Shown here: positions 29,024 through 37,361 of the stretch, piece by piece
Position numbering within the stretch: the stretch's first letter is position 1
Layout: each line of letters begins with the position of its first letter
Assembly (NCBI GenBank): GCA_903899885.1
Contig: CAIULK010000150.1
Span: 1-50,907, forward strand
Direction: 5' to 3'
DNA: 50,907 nucleotides
From: an uncultured Rhodospirillaceae bacterium
GTDB lineage: Bacteria > Pseudomonadota > Alphaproteobacteria > Rhodospirillales > Magnetospirillaceae
Translations under genes and position numbers: made by a program
Notes under the pieces: generated by a model
What the model was told of the DNA's origin: nothing
Database searches by the model: none
What the model saw: the letters and a program-made list of their open reading frames with translations, nothing else

Positions 29024-31555
29024 TCACCCGGCGGCTTGAACCGGCAGGGTGATGTGAAATTCCGACCCGTGTCCCTCTTCTGAACGGACACCGATCGCTC
29101 CGCCCATGGCCTCGACCAAGTTTTTCGCCAAAGCCAGCCCCAGACCGGCTCCGCTCCGCGACCGCGTGAAGAACGATTCCACCTGATGGAAATTCTCGAA
29201 CAGATGGACTTGGTTCTCGGCGGCGATGCCGATTCCGGTATCCGCGACCGCGAAGCGCACCCCGCCGCCATCTGGACCGACCGAAACCGTCACCGTTCCC
29301 TGATCGGTGAACTTGACCGCGTTACAAAGCAGGTTGCGAAGAATCTGCCGCAGGCGGGTCGGATCACAAACCACGAACTCTGGCGTATTCTCGCTCCATT
29401 GCAGGTTCATGGACAAGCCCTTCTTTTGGATTTCGGCGGCTTGTTCGGCCATAACCGCGTCGATCAACCCCCGGATCGCCACCTTTTGGGGGTCCAAGAC
29501 CAGCATGCCCGCCTCGGTTTTCGCGATATCGAGGATGCTGTTGACGAAATCGACCAGCCGGGTGCCGCTGTCGAAGATGATCTGGGCATGCTGGCGGTTT
29601 TCCTCGCTTCCAGAATCAACCCGCAGCAGATCGGCGAATCCCAGGATTCCGTTCAGCGGCGTGCGCAACTCGTGCGAGACGCTGGCCAGGAACTGCGACT
29701 TCAGGCGGCTAACCTCCAAGGCCTTGCGCCGCGCCTCGTCGAGACGTTGAACCGAATCGGCGACCGCGTCGGCCATGCGGTTCAAGGACAGGGCCAGATT
29801 GCCCATCTCGTCGTGAGTTTCGACCGGCAGGCGATAGTCCAGATCGCCCTTCTCGAAACGCCCGATCCCGGCGACCACGGCGGTGATCCGCCGGGTCAGC
29901 ACCCCGGCCATCCACACCGCGACGCCGATCACCAGCGAAATCATCACCACGGTCGATAGGCTGAGCTTGCGGGCCATTTCCTGGAACTGCCCGGTGATTT
30001 TTCCCAAGATATCGTCGCGCTGGGCCGCCAGCTGCGCCTCGCGCTCGACCACCAAGCCGTCGATGCGTTCCTTGGCGGCGGTGGCGGCGCGGTGGAAATC
30101 GTCGATATTGGCGCCGATGGTCACGAAGCCGAAGCCGCGCGGCGAGGCCGCATAGGGGCCGGTGTAATAGGGAATGGTCGCCGCCGTGGTCAGCTTCCAC
30201 AGCCCGCTCCATTTGATGACGAACGAGCCGGAACCGCCGTTCCGGGTCAGATCCATCCAGCCCGCGCATTGCGGGGCGAAATTCAAAAAGCGGCAGTCCA
30301 GCGCCACCGTGCCCGCCGCCACCAATTCCTTCGAGGGTTTGCGGTCGAGAGCTTGAGCGCGAAAGGTCGGCGCCTGGGAGCTCCATTCGGCATAGGGCAG
30401 ACCGCTGGCCTTCCAATCGCCGTACAGCGTGTCCTCCAGCCAGGGCACGACCGGCTGGCCGGTGGCGGGGTCATAGCCCGTCATGAAGTAATGACGGGGA
30501 TGAACCACCGAACGGCCGAGATAATCCCAGATGAAGGCGTAATTGCCCGATCCCGCATCGGTGATCGCCGAATAGCGGGCATCGGTCGGCACGATGTGGT
30601 CGACCAATTCGCGTAAATGCACGTGATCAAGGGCCAGGGTCACCCACCCCACCACGTCGCCGTTCTTGGTGACCGGGGTCGCCCAGCGGATCAGGCCCTG
30701 ATATTTGCGGCCAACCGGATTTTCCATGCCGGCATAGGCGCTGTCCTCGGGCTTGAAATCGATGCCCTTGGCCTTGGCGGAAACGGGGGTATAGGCGCCG
30801 ATCATCTTGGTCGGCACATAGGCGCCGATCACGTCGGAAACCCAAATTTCGCCGGGTTTGAGCGATTTCAGATGCTCGAAATAGGTCTCGGCCTTGACAT
30901 AGGTATTTTGGCGGCGCGACACATCGACCAGGTCGCCCCGCATGCGGTCCGAGGTCGTCACCTTGACCTTTTCCCGCCCATCCAGACCGATGAAGGTCAT
31001 TTCCAGAAACAAGGGCTTAAGGGCGGTGGCGCCCATATGCTCGGGCGCGCGGTAATGGAAATCGAGTTCGTTGTCCTTCACCGACGAGGTGATGGGGGCA
31101 CCCTCGGGTGCTTGCGGCGCCGCGGGCTCCCACTTGGCGCCATCGGCGGAGAGAACCCAGGGTTCTGGTTGAATGACGGGCCGCAGCCGCGCCGACAAGA
31201 ATGCCTTGTACGCGGCCGCATCGGGGGCGATGGCCGCCGCGTGGCGGATATCGTCATCACGATCGTACAAGAAGGCGGCGACCGAGCGGGCGGTGTCGGT
31301 GGTCAGACGCTCGATCGCTTCGCGCGATTGCACGTCGAGCGCGCGGATGGCGTCGTCGGTGATGCCGCTGCTGACCATGCCGATGGTCTGGCGCATCTCG
31401 CCGGTCATCCAGCCGATGGCGTCCTTGACTTGATCGCGCAACCGTTCCGAACTGTCCCAGGCGAACCAGGCCAGCGCCAACAGGGGGATCACCTTGATCA
31501 GGACGAAAATCCCGATCAATTTCCCCCGTATCCCGATCGAGTGCCGATCCATCAT
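29024..31555 (-). CDS. Membrane histidine kinase with a large periplasmic sensor domain
   Basis: The 843 aa protein starts at the ATG pair at 31555/31552. One membrane helix (about 12-32) is followed by roughly 500 residues of extracytoplasmic domain that look Cache-like (PVGRKYQGLIRWATPVTKNG and YAFIWDYLG are typical ligand-pocket segments). A second helix (VVMISLVIGVAVWMAG) leads to HAMP, the HisKA site SHELRTPLNGILGF (His628), and an HATPase domain with the N and G boxes NLLCNAVKF, DTGIGI and GAGLGLALAK. The longer frame to 31711 adds no recognisable sequence. It lies between the ASKHA protein and the receiver gene on the same strand. Confidence 0.9.
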   Translation of the reverse strand: MMDRHSIGIRGKLIGIFVLIKVIPLLALAWFAWDSSERLRDQVKDAIGWMTGEMRQTIGMVSSGITDDAIRALDVQSREAIERLTTDTARSVAAFLYDRDDDIRHAAAIAPDAAAYKAFLSARLRPVIQPEPWVLSADGAKWEPAAPQAPEGAPITSSVKDNELDFHYRAPEHMGATALKPLFLEMTFIGLDGREKVKVTTSDRMRGDLVDVSRRQNTYVKAETYFEHLKSLKPGEIWVSDVIGAYVPTKMIGAYTPVSAKAKGIDFKPEDSAYAGMENPVGRKYQGLIRWATPVTKNGDVVGWVTLALDHVHLRELVDHIVPTDARYSAITDAGSGNYAFIWDYLGRSVVHPRHYFMTGYDPATGQPVVPWLEDTLYGDWKASGLPYAEWSSQAPTFRAQALDRKPSKELVAAGTVALDCRFLNFAPQCAGWMDLTRNGGSGSFVIKWSGLWKLTTAATIPYYTGPYAASPRGFGFVTIGANIDDFHRAATAAKERIDGLVVEREAQLAAQRDDILGKITGQFQEMARKLSLSTVVMISLVIGVAVWMAGVLTRRITAVVAGIGRFEKGDLDYRLPVETHDEMGNLALSLNRMADAVADSVQRLDEARRKALEVSRLKSQFLASVSHELRTPLNGILGFADLLRVDSGSEENRQHAQIIFDSGTRLVDFVNSILDIAKTEAGMLVLDPQKVAIRGLIDAVMAEQAAEIQKKGLSMNLQWSENTPEFVVCDPTRLRQILRNLLCNAVKFTDQGTVTVSVGPDGGGVRFAVADTGIGIAAENQVHLFENFHQVESFFTRSRSGAGLGLALAKNLVEAMGGAIGVRSEEGHGSEFHITLPVQAAG

Positions 31556-31599
31556 CCGCCGTGCCTCCGTCCCACCTCGTTTGATCTTTAGCATTTGGA

Positions 31600-33048
31600 T
31601 TAAAACGAATCCAGCCGCAGGCGATGAATAAAGCGATCCTCGTAACCCGGAACGGCCGAGAGGTTGATGACCAAGGCCCGGCGGCTCGGACCGGCGAGGC
31701 GCGCGCCGCACACCATCCGTTCGGCGCCTTGCAAGGGCAAATCCGGCAGGGCTTGGGTCCCGCCCCGGCTGGCGGGGAGCAGGCCGATCCCGGCCGCGTT
31801 ACCACCGTCCAATCCCTGGCCGAAGGCGCCGGTGACCAGCACCCGTTCGAGATCGGCGACGCCGATCCCGGCCTTGTCGAGCAGGCAGTCGATCCCGGCG
31901 GCGACCGCCGCCTTGGCCCGCTGAAAGGCGTCGATATCGCGCCCATGCAACCGGATATGCGGACAGCCCGCCGAAACCGGACAGCCCGCCTTGGGATCGA
32001 TGCCGGTCACCCGTCCCACCGCGTCGATGTGACCCGACGACCGCAGCCGGGCGATGGCATCGACCAGCCCCGATCCGCACAGACCCAACGCGGCCCCGCC
32101 GCCGATCACTTGGACACGGCCCGCTTGGTCGATGCGGAACACCGCCCCGGGATCGGCCGCCATGCCGCACGATACCCCCGATCCCTCGAAAGCCGGACCG
32201 CCCGCCGCCGCCGTCACCCACAATCGCCGCCCATCCCACAAGGCGATTTCGGTGTTGGTGCCGAAATCAACCAGCAGGTGCGGCTGCCGCCGGCCGGTCA
32301 GCCCGCTGGCCAGGACCCCGGCCGTCAGATCCGATCCGACGAATCCCGCCAGCGACGGCACCAAACGGATCCCGGCGGACGGAGCGAGGTGCCAGCGGCG
32401 GCGCCACCCCGCCGTCGAGGACGGCCGACAGTCGATGAACACACCCCACTGATCGGGATCGAGCAAGCGGGCATGCCCGCGATTGGCCAGAAGCGCCAGC
32501 ATCGCCGTATTACCGACCAGCACCAAACGTTGCGGCGGCGGCACCGGATGCCGGTCCAGCAGGAACCGGATCCCCGCGCCGATCGTGGCGGCGGTTTGCT
32601 CGGCGATCCCGGCGGCGACGGCCGGATCTTGAGCGGCGGCCAAACGGCTGAGGACGTCGGCGCCATGACCGGTTTGCGGATTCGGCCCCACCGCCGCCGC
32701 CCCGCGGCTTGCCCGCGCGCGGTCGATCAACGACACCCGGACTCGGGTCGATCCCAGATCGACGGCGATCCCCCATCCGGGGGCCGCGACCGTTCCCCCT
32801 TGAATCGGTGGCAAATCGCCCAACTCGCGCCAGACCGGAAGCACACGGCGCGCTTGGCAGGCCAAGCGCCATCCGTGGGCAAGCTCGTCGGGGGTCAGAT
32901 GATGGCGTTCGGCGCCGCTGGGTGGCACGGACGGCCCCGTCACCAAAACCCGGCACAAGCCGCATGTGCCGTTGCCGCCACAGCCCTGAATTACTTCATC
33001 CGAACGATCGATGATGCGATCCCCGCCTTGGACTAAAACGGCTCCCAG
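31600..33048 (-). CDS. Ferredoxin-ASKHA protein (RACo/RamA-like corrinoid activator)
   Basis: Proteins of this type use a [2Fe-2S] ferredoxin domain and an ATPase fold to reduce inactive Co(II) corrinoid proteins back to Co(I). The ferredoxin part shows QGCGGNGTCGLCRV and a fourth Cys in GWRLACQAR. The ASKHA/DUF4445 part has IAVDLGSTRVRV, LLVDFGTNTEIALW, GGPAFEGSGVSCGM and VTGAFGQG. The first ATG/GTG/TTG in frame is a TTG at 32958 that would cut off two cluster cysteines. The frame is open up to 33072, and a CTG at 33048 is the only start-like codon that keeps the cluster, so I extend to it; the true start is uncertain. It is divergent from the corrinoid-protein operon. Confidence 0.85.
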   Translation of the reverse strand: MGAVLVQGGDRIIDRSDEVIQGCGGNGTCGLCRVLVTGPSVPPSGAERHHLTPDELAHGWRLACQARRVLPVWRELGDLPPIQGGTVAAPGWGIAVDLGSTRVRVSLIDRARASRGAAAVGPNPQTGHGADVLSRLAAAQDPAVAAGIAEQTAATIGAGIRFLLDRHPVPPPQRLVLVGNTAMLALLANRGHARLLDPDQWGVFIDCRPSSTAGWRRRWHLAPSAGIRLVPSLAGFVGSDLTAGVLASGLTGRRQPHLLVDFGTNTEIALWDGRRLWVTAAAGGPAFEGSGVSCGMAADPGAVFRIDQAGRVQVIGGGAALGLCGSGLVDAIARLRSSGHIDAVGRVTGIDPKAGCPVSAGCPHIRLHGRDIDAFQRAKAAVAAGIDCLLDKAGIGVADLERVLVTGAFGQGLDGGNAAGIGLLPASRGGTQALPDLPLQGAERMVCGARLAGPSRRALVINLSAVPGYEDRFIHRLRLDSF

Positions 33049-33079
33049 TATATGCTTAAGGCCCTTATGAGGTTAAGCC

Positions 33080-33748
33080 ATGACGCTTGGCACGGTCATC
33101 AACGACTATCGGCAGGCCGTTTTCGATACCGATCGCGACCGGGCGCTGTCGATCGTGCGGGACGCGGTCGAGAGCGGCGTTTCCCCCGAGGATATCGTTT
33201 TCAAGGTGGTGATCCCGGTCGTCGAAGCGATGATGAAGGCGATCGCCGAGGATTACGACAACAACCTCGCCCAGCATTTCATGACCGCCCAGATCTCGGC
33301 CCAGGTCACCGAGGAAATGCTGCCGCTGTTCGCGACACCGCCCGCCATCGTCGGCCGCGCCGTGCTGGGCACCACCAAGGGCGACCTGCATTCGTTGGGC
33401 AAACGCATCGTCATCGGCTGCCTGCGCTCGCTGATGGTCGATGCCATCGATCTGGGCGTCAACGTGGCGGCCGAAACCTTCGTCGAGCAGGCGGTGGCGC
33501 ATCAGGCCCAGGTGATCGGCATTTCGGCGATGATGATGCACACCGCACAAGGCGCGGACGGCTGCCTGCGGGTGCGCGCCCTGCTGGCCGAGCGGGGGCT
33601 GGAGGACAAAATCCGCATCGCGGTGGGCGGAGCACCCTTCCGCTTCGACCCCCATCTGTACCGGGCGGTCGGGGCCGACGCCTGGGCGCCCGACGGCATT
33701 TCCGCGGGCCGGGTGATCGTTGATTTGATCGAACAGGTGCGGCGATGA
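33080..33748 (+). CDS. Corrinoid (cobalamin-binding) protein, MtbC/MtaC-like
   Basis: The 222 aa protein has an N-terminal helical cap domain (about 1-90) and a Rossmann-type B12 domain. The cobalt-coordinating signature DLHSLG puts Asp102, His104 and Gly107 in the DxHxxG pattern; the later GISAMM and VGGAPF segments correspond to the SxL and GG parts. It should carry a methyl group on cobalt between two methyltransferases. A TGAGG ribosome site precedes the ATG. The next gene starts inside its stop codon (ATGA). No obvious substrate methyltransferase is adjacent. Confidence 0.92.
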   Translation: MTLGTVINDYRQAVFDTDRDRALSIVRDAVESGVSPEDIVFKVVIPVVEAMMKAIAEDYDNNLAQHFMTAQISAQVTEEMLPLFATPPAIVGRAVLGTTKGDLHSLGKRIVIGCLRSLMVDAIDLGVNVAAETFVEQAVAHQAQVIGISAMMMHTAQGADGCLRVRALLAERGLEDKIRIAVGGAPFRFDPHLYRAVGADAWAPDGISAGRVIVDLIEQVRR

Positions 33749-34788
33749 TCACCGGGATGGACCGCCTGGCGGCCGCGATAGCGGGCCGCGCCGCCGATCG
33801 TATTCCGGTGTTCTGCAATCTGCTGGAACAAGGGGCGGCGGAAGTCGGCGTGTCGATGCGCGCCTTCTACCAATCGCCCGACTTGGTCGCCGAGGCGCAG
33901 TTGAAGATGCAGGCACGTTACGGCCACGACAATGTCTGGAGCCTGATGTATGTCGGCAAGGAAGCCGAAATGCTGGGCTGCCGCGACATTCTGTACGCCG
34001 ATGACGGCCCACCCAACGTCGCCGATTTTATCTTGAAATCACCGGACGACATCGACCGCCTGACCATCCCCGACGACCTGTTCGATCATCCCGGCTTCGC
34101 CGATTCGCGCCGCTGCACCGAGATTTTGCGGGCCGAGGTCGGCGGCAAAACGCCGATCTGCGCCTATGTCACCGCCTCGATGTCGCTGCCAGCCCTTCTG
34201 ATGGGCATGGACAAGTGGCTGGAGCTGCTGCTGATGGGGCCGTTCGACCTGCGCGACCGGCTTTTGGCCAAATGCTCGGACTTCTTCATTCGCGAGATCG
34301 ACGCGTACCGCAAGGCCGGGGCCGATATTTTGGTCTATTCCAACCCCTTCGGGTCCACCGAATTGCTGCCGATGGCGATGATCCGCGATCTGGCGATGCC
34401 GTGGATGGAGCGCGATTTGGCGCCCGGCGGGGTCGATGGCGTGGTCTATTACTGCGGCAGCGCCCGCTTCAACAAGGTGATCGACCTGGTGATCGAACGC
34501 CTGGGCATCCGGGCCTTCTACCTCAGCCCGCTCGACGACGTCGCCGCCGGAAAGAAGGCGGTGGCCGGGCGCGGCCTGACCTTCGGGGTGATCGACGACA
34601 TCAAGATGGTCGGCTGGTCGGGCAATGAGACCCGCGCCGAGGTGCGCCGCCTGATCAAGGCTGGAAAACCGGGCGGCCGTTTCGGCTTCGGCACGCTGCT
34701 GATGCCGCTGGCGATCCCCGAACGCTCGATCCAAATCATGCTCGACGCCGCCCTCGAGGCCGGCGCCCAAGACGAGGGCGAGCCATGA
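33745..34788 (+). CDS. UroD/MtaA-family protein with a degenerate zinc site
   Basis: The 347 aa protein matches the uroporphyrinogen-decarboxylase / MtaA-MtbA methyltransferase fold along its length (DRIPVFCNLLEQGAAEVGVS, QARYGHDNVW, VGKEAEMLGC). In MtaA/MtbA three residues bind zinc: His and Cys of an HxCG motif and a late Cys. Here the first motif reads YYCG (His replaced by Tyr) and the late Cys position reads FGTLLMP, so only one ligand remains. Residues of true UroD (RxAGRY) are also absent. It may therefore be a methyltransferase with different chemistry or a non-catalytic sensor. Both its ends overlap neighbours by four bases. Confidence 0.85.
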   Translation: MITGMDRLAAAIAGRAADRIPVFCNLLEQGAAEVGVSMRAFYQSPDLVAEAQLKMQARYGHDNVWSLMYVGKEAEMLGCRDILYADDGPPNVADFILKSPDDIDRLTIPDDLFDHPGFADSRRCTEILRAEVGGKTPICAYVTASMSLPALLMGMDKWLELLLMGPFDLRDRLLAKCSDFFIREIDAYRKAGADILVYSNPFGSTELLPMAMIRDLAMPWMERDLAPGGVDGVVYYCGSARFNKVIDLVIERLGIRAFYLSPLDDVAAGKKAVAGRGLTFGVIDDIKMVGWSGNETRAEVRRLIKAGKPGGRFGFGTLLMPLAIPERSIQIMLDAALEAGAQDEGEP

Positions 34789-35369
34789 CCGCGCTGACAC
34801 CGCCCCCCTTGATGATCGGCTGCGGTATCTTCGCCAAGGAAATCATTACTCTGGCGCACAAGAACGGCTGGCGGTTGGAAACCTCGTTCCTTGATTCGGC
34901 GCTGCACAACAATCTCGACAGGCTGTCCAAGGGGCTGACCGGCAGCCTCGCCAAGCGGCGCGACCGCCATCCGATCGTGTTTTACGGCGCCTGCCACCCC
35001 CTGATGGACCGCTACCTCGCCGAGGCCCACACCATCCGCACCCCCGGCCAAAATTGCATCGAAATGCTGCTGGGCCGCGAGCGGTTCGACCGCGAACTCG
35101 AACAAGGCGCCTATTTCCTGGTCGAGGATTGGGCGCTGAACTGGACGCATGTGATGGGCACGATGTTCGGCGCCAACCCCGAGATCGCCGCCGAGCTGTT
35201 CGGCACCGACCGTTCCTACGTCTTGGCGATCCGCACGCCCTGTTCCGGCGATTTCCTAGCCCAAGCGGAAGAGGCGGCCCGGATGGTCAAGCTGCCGCTG
35301 GTCTGGACCGATGTAAGCCTGGATCATCTGGAAGCCGTGCTGGCCGAAACCCTGGCGCATGCGCCATGA
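34785..35369 (+). CDS. DUF1638 protein
   Basis: The 194 aa protein has the DUF1638 pattern: MIGCGIFAKEIITLAHKNGW at the start, YGACHPLMD in the middle, and GQNCIEMLLG. Several conserved Cys residues (about 13, 69 and 86) could bind metal or a cofactor. Genes of this family often sit beside corrinoid protein and MtaA-like genes, as here, but no activity is assigned. It overlaps the UroD-like gene and the kinase gene by four bases each, so the four are made in step. Confidence 0.85.
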   Translation: MTALTPPPLMIGCGIFAKEIITLAHKNGWRLETSFLDSALHNNLDRLSKGLTGSLAKRRDRHPIVFYGACHPLMDRYLAEAHTIRTPGQNCIEMLLGRERFDRELEQGAYFLVEDWALNWTHVMGTMFGANPEIAAELFGTDRSYVLAIRTPCSGDFLAQAEEAARMVKLPLVWTDVSLDHLEAVLAETLAHAP

Positions 35370-36661
35370 CCAAATCCCCCGCCCACGGCCCCGACAATCT
35401 GATCACGCCCGAGGAACGCATCCGCTGGCTGGCCCAGGAAAAGTCGTATCTGCAACTGATCATCCACATGATGAACCAGCTGGGCGGCATCGGCGATTTG
35501 GACGGCTGCATCCACTCGATTCTCAGCGGGGTGGTCGAGAATATCGGCGGCACCGACGCCCGGCTTTATGTGTTCCTCGACGACACCGTCCGCTCGGCCG
35601 ATCTGATGGGGGCCGATGAAATTCTAACCAGCATCGAGGATTCCTTGGTGCTGGAGGTGATGGAGCTGCGCAAGCCCTTCGCCATCGCCAGCGACTTCGT
35701 GGCGACCCACCTGATTGCCAAGCCGTTCGAACGGGCGTGGACCTGGGTGGTGCCATTGATGGTCGGCAGCGAGGTGGTCGCGGTCTTGAAGCTCAGCGAC
35801 ACCCATCTCAGCTTGGACGAAATGTCCGACGTCGTGCCGACGCTGTTCCGCTACATGGCGCTTAGCCTGCGCAACGCGCTGGCCCGCAGCCGCCTGGAGA
35901 AGGCCTATGGCGCGGTGCGCGACGTCAACGAACGGCTGACCCGCACGGTCGATACATTGACCCGCACCAACGCGGAATTGGAACGCTTCGTCCACGTCGC
36001 CTCGCACGATCTGCAAGAACCGGTGCGGACCGTGGTCTCCTTCACCCAACTGCTGGAACGCCAGCTGGGCGACCGCCTGACCCCGGACGATCGGCCGATC
36101 CTGGAGTACATCGTCAACGGCGCCCACCGGATGAGCGACCTGCTGCACGATCTGCTGTCCTATTCCCGCCTGACCGGCCAGGATCGCCGTCATGGTCCGG
36201 TCGATCTCAACGACGTGCTGACCGCCGCGCGCGACAATATCTTGGCCGCCATTCAGGAACGCGGGGCCGAGATCAGAATCGATCCCTTACCGCGGATTCA
36301 CGGCGACCGCGTGCAACTGATCGGGCTGTTCCAAAACTTGCTGTCCAACGCCGTCAAATTCACCGCCCCAGACGTCACCCCCAGCATTCATGTCTTCGCC
36401 GAAGCCGAGGGCGAATTCTGGCGGATCTCGGTCGCCGACAACGGCATCGGCATCGCGCCCGACTATTTCGATCAAATCTTCGTGATCTTTCAACGCCTGC
36501 ACGCCGGCCCCGCCTATCCCGGCACCGGCATCGGCTTGGCGGTCTGCAAACGCATCGTCGAGCAGCACGGCGGACGGATTTGGGTGGATTCGGCGGAAGG
36601 GCACGGGGCAACCTTCCACGTCACGCTGCCGGGTGCTGAAAACGGAACGGCGGCTCAGTGA
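35366..36661 (+). CDS. Soluble histidine kinase with an N-terminal GAF-like domain
   Basis: The 431 aa protein has no membrane helix. Residues about 25-175 form a GAF-like sensor domain, 175-205 a coiled linker, then a HisKA of the bacteriophytochrome type (ASHDLQEPVRTVVSF, His214) and an HATPase domain (NLLSNAVKF, DNGIGIAPDYF, GTGIGLAVCKRI). The ATG at 35366 overlaps the DUF1638 stop; the longer frame is a shadow. No regulator gene follows. The stand-alone receiver at 28613 is the nearest possible partner. Being coupled to the corrinoid operon, it probably reads a state of that system. Confidence 0.9.
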   Translation: MTKSPAHGPDNLITPEERIRWLAQEKSYLQLIIHMMNQLGGIGDLDGCIHSILSGVVENIGGTDARLYVFLDDTVRSADLMGADEILTSIEDSLVLEVMELRKPFAIASDFVATHLIAKPFERAWTWVVPLMVGSEVVAVLKLSDTHLSLDEMSDVVPTLFRYMALSLRNALARSRLEKAYGAVRDVNERLTRTVDTLTRTNAELERFVHVASHDLQEPVRTVVSFTQLLERQLGDRLTPDDRPILEYIVNGAHRMSDLLHDLLSYSRLTGQDRRHGPVDLNDVLTAARDNILAAIQERGAEIRIDPLPRIHGDRVQLIGLFQNLLSNAVKFTAPDVTPSIHVFAEAEGEFWRISVADNGIGIAPDYFDQIFVIFQRLHAGPAYPGTGIGLAVCKRIVEQHGGRIWVDSAEGHGATFHVTLPGAENGTAAQ

Positions 36662-36753
36662 CGGGTGGTGTGGGTCCACCAGTAAGCGCCCCCGCCGCAG
36701 ACCGCCAACACCACCAACGGCGCCACAAGCATATAGATTTCAAAGCTAGTCAC
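36655..36753 (-). CDS. 32-residue single-helix membrane peptide
   Basis: A GTG at 36753 overlaps the stop of the upstream small gene as GTGA, the coupling used by many genes here. The peptide begins MTSFEIYM, has a hydrophobic stretch of about 17 residues and ends AYWWTHTTRH. Its last bases overlap the 3' end of the convergent kinase gene. It is comparable in size to CydX- or KdpF-type subunits but I see no partner complex nearby. Confidence 0.5.
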   Translation of the reverse strand: MTSFEIYMLVAPLVVLAVCGGGAYWWTHTTRH

Positions 36754-36977
36754 GGCCTCATGCCTCCAAGCACCGTCTGCGCCACCAAATGTAATCCAAC
36801 GCCCGTAAAAAGCCAAACAATCCCAATGAGGATGGCCGTCGTATCGGATGATATCGCGCCGTGGCCGTAGAGGTTGGCCGCGATTGGAGCAACCACCCCG
36901 GTCACGATGGTGGCTACGCCGAGATTGTTCAGCGCCGTCGCCAAAAGCTTCATGCGTTCGTTCTCGATCAAGCTCAT
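36750..36977 (-). CDS. Small two-helix membrane protein
   Basis: The 75 aa protein starts at the ATG at 36977, with AAGGGGG nine bases upstream. A short polar N-terminus (MSLIENERMK) leads to two hydrophobic segments (about 10-33 and 44-66), separated by a turn with YGHGAISSD. No family is recognised. It is coupled to the 32-residue peptide gene. The 186 bases upstream (36978-37163) hold no further gene that I can see and probably its promoter. Confidence 0.65.
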   Translation of the reverse strand: MSLIENERMKLLATALNNLGVATIVTGVVAPIAANLYGHGAISSDTTAILIGIVWLFTGVGLHLVAQTVLGGMRP

Positions 36978-37160
36978 TCCATATCCCCCTTCACGCCCAT
37001 ATGCCCTGCCCCTTTGTTGATGACCAAGGCAGATCATCTATTCAACGGTGTAAAAATCCGAGGGAAGAGATTTTTTCGGCCGACATCGTACCTGACGGAC
37101 CAGCTAGGCACGGGGTGGCCAAGGGTTTATCGTCAGCCGGAATGACATTCTAGGGAAATG

Positions 37161-37194
37161 AAAATGGGTTAGGCCCCAGAAGGACCTAACCCAT
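37161..37194 (-). terminator. Terminator of tRNA-His
   Basis: A ten-base perfect stem ATGGGTTAGG/CCTAACCCAT (37164-37173 with 37185-37194) is followed on the minus strand by TTTCATTT, 10 bases beyond the tRNA 3' end. Confidence 0.82.
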
Positions 37195-37204
37195 CGAATT
37201 CTTG

Positions 37205-37280
37205 GGGCGAGAGACCGGAATTGAACCGGCGACATCCAGAATCACAATCTGGCGCTCTAACCAACTGAGCTACTCCCGCC
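37205..37280 (-). tRNA. tRNA-His (GTG)
   Basis: The minus strand folds as a full cloverleaf: acceptor GGCGGGA with TCTCGCC, D-arm AGCTCAGTTGGTTAGAGC, anticodon arm CCAGATTGTGATTCTGG with anticodon GTG (histidine), and T-arm CCGGTTCAATTCCGG. The discriminator is C, and no CCA is encoded, so it must be added after transcription. The base before position 1 is T, so the usual extra G-1 of tRNA-His would also have to be added by an enzyme. Confidence 0.95.
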
Positions 37281-37361
37281 ACCGGGAGGGCTGATGTTTA
37301 ACGAAAGCGCCCACCGCGCGTCAAGGCTTCCGTCACGGTTTCTTGGGGAGTAGAGAACAAA

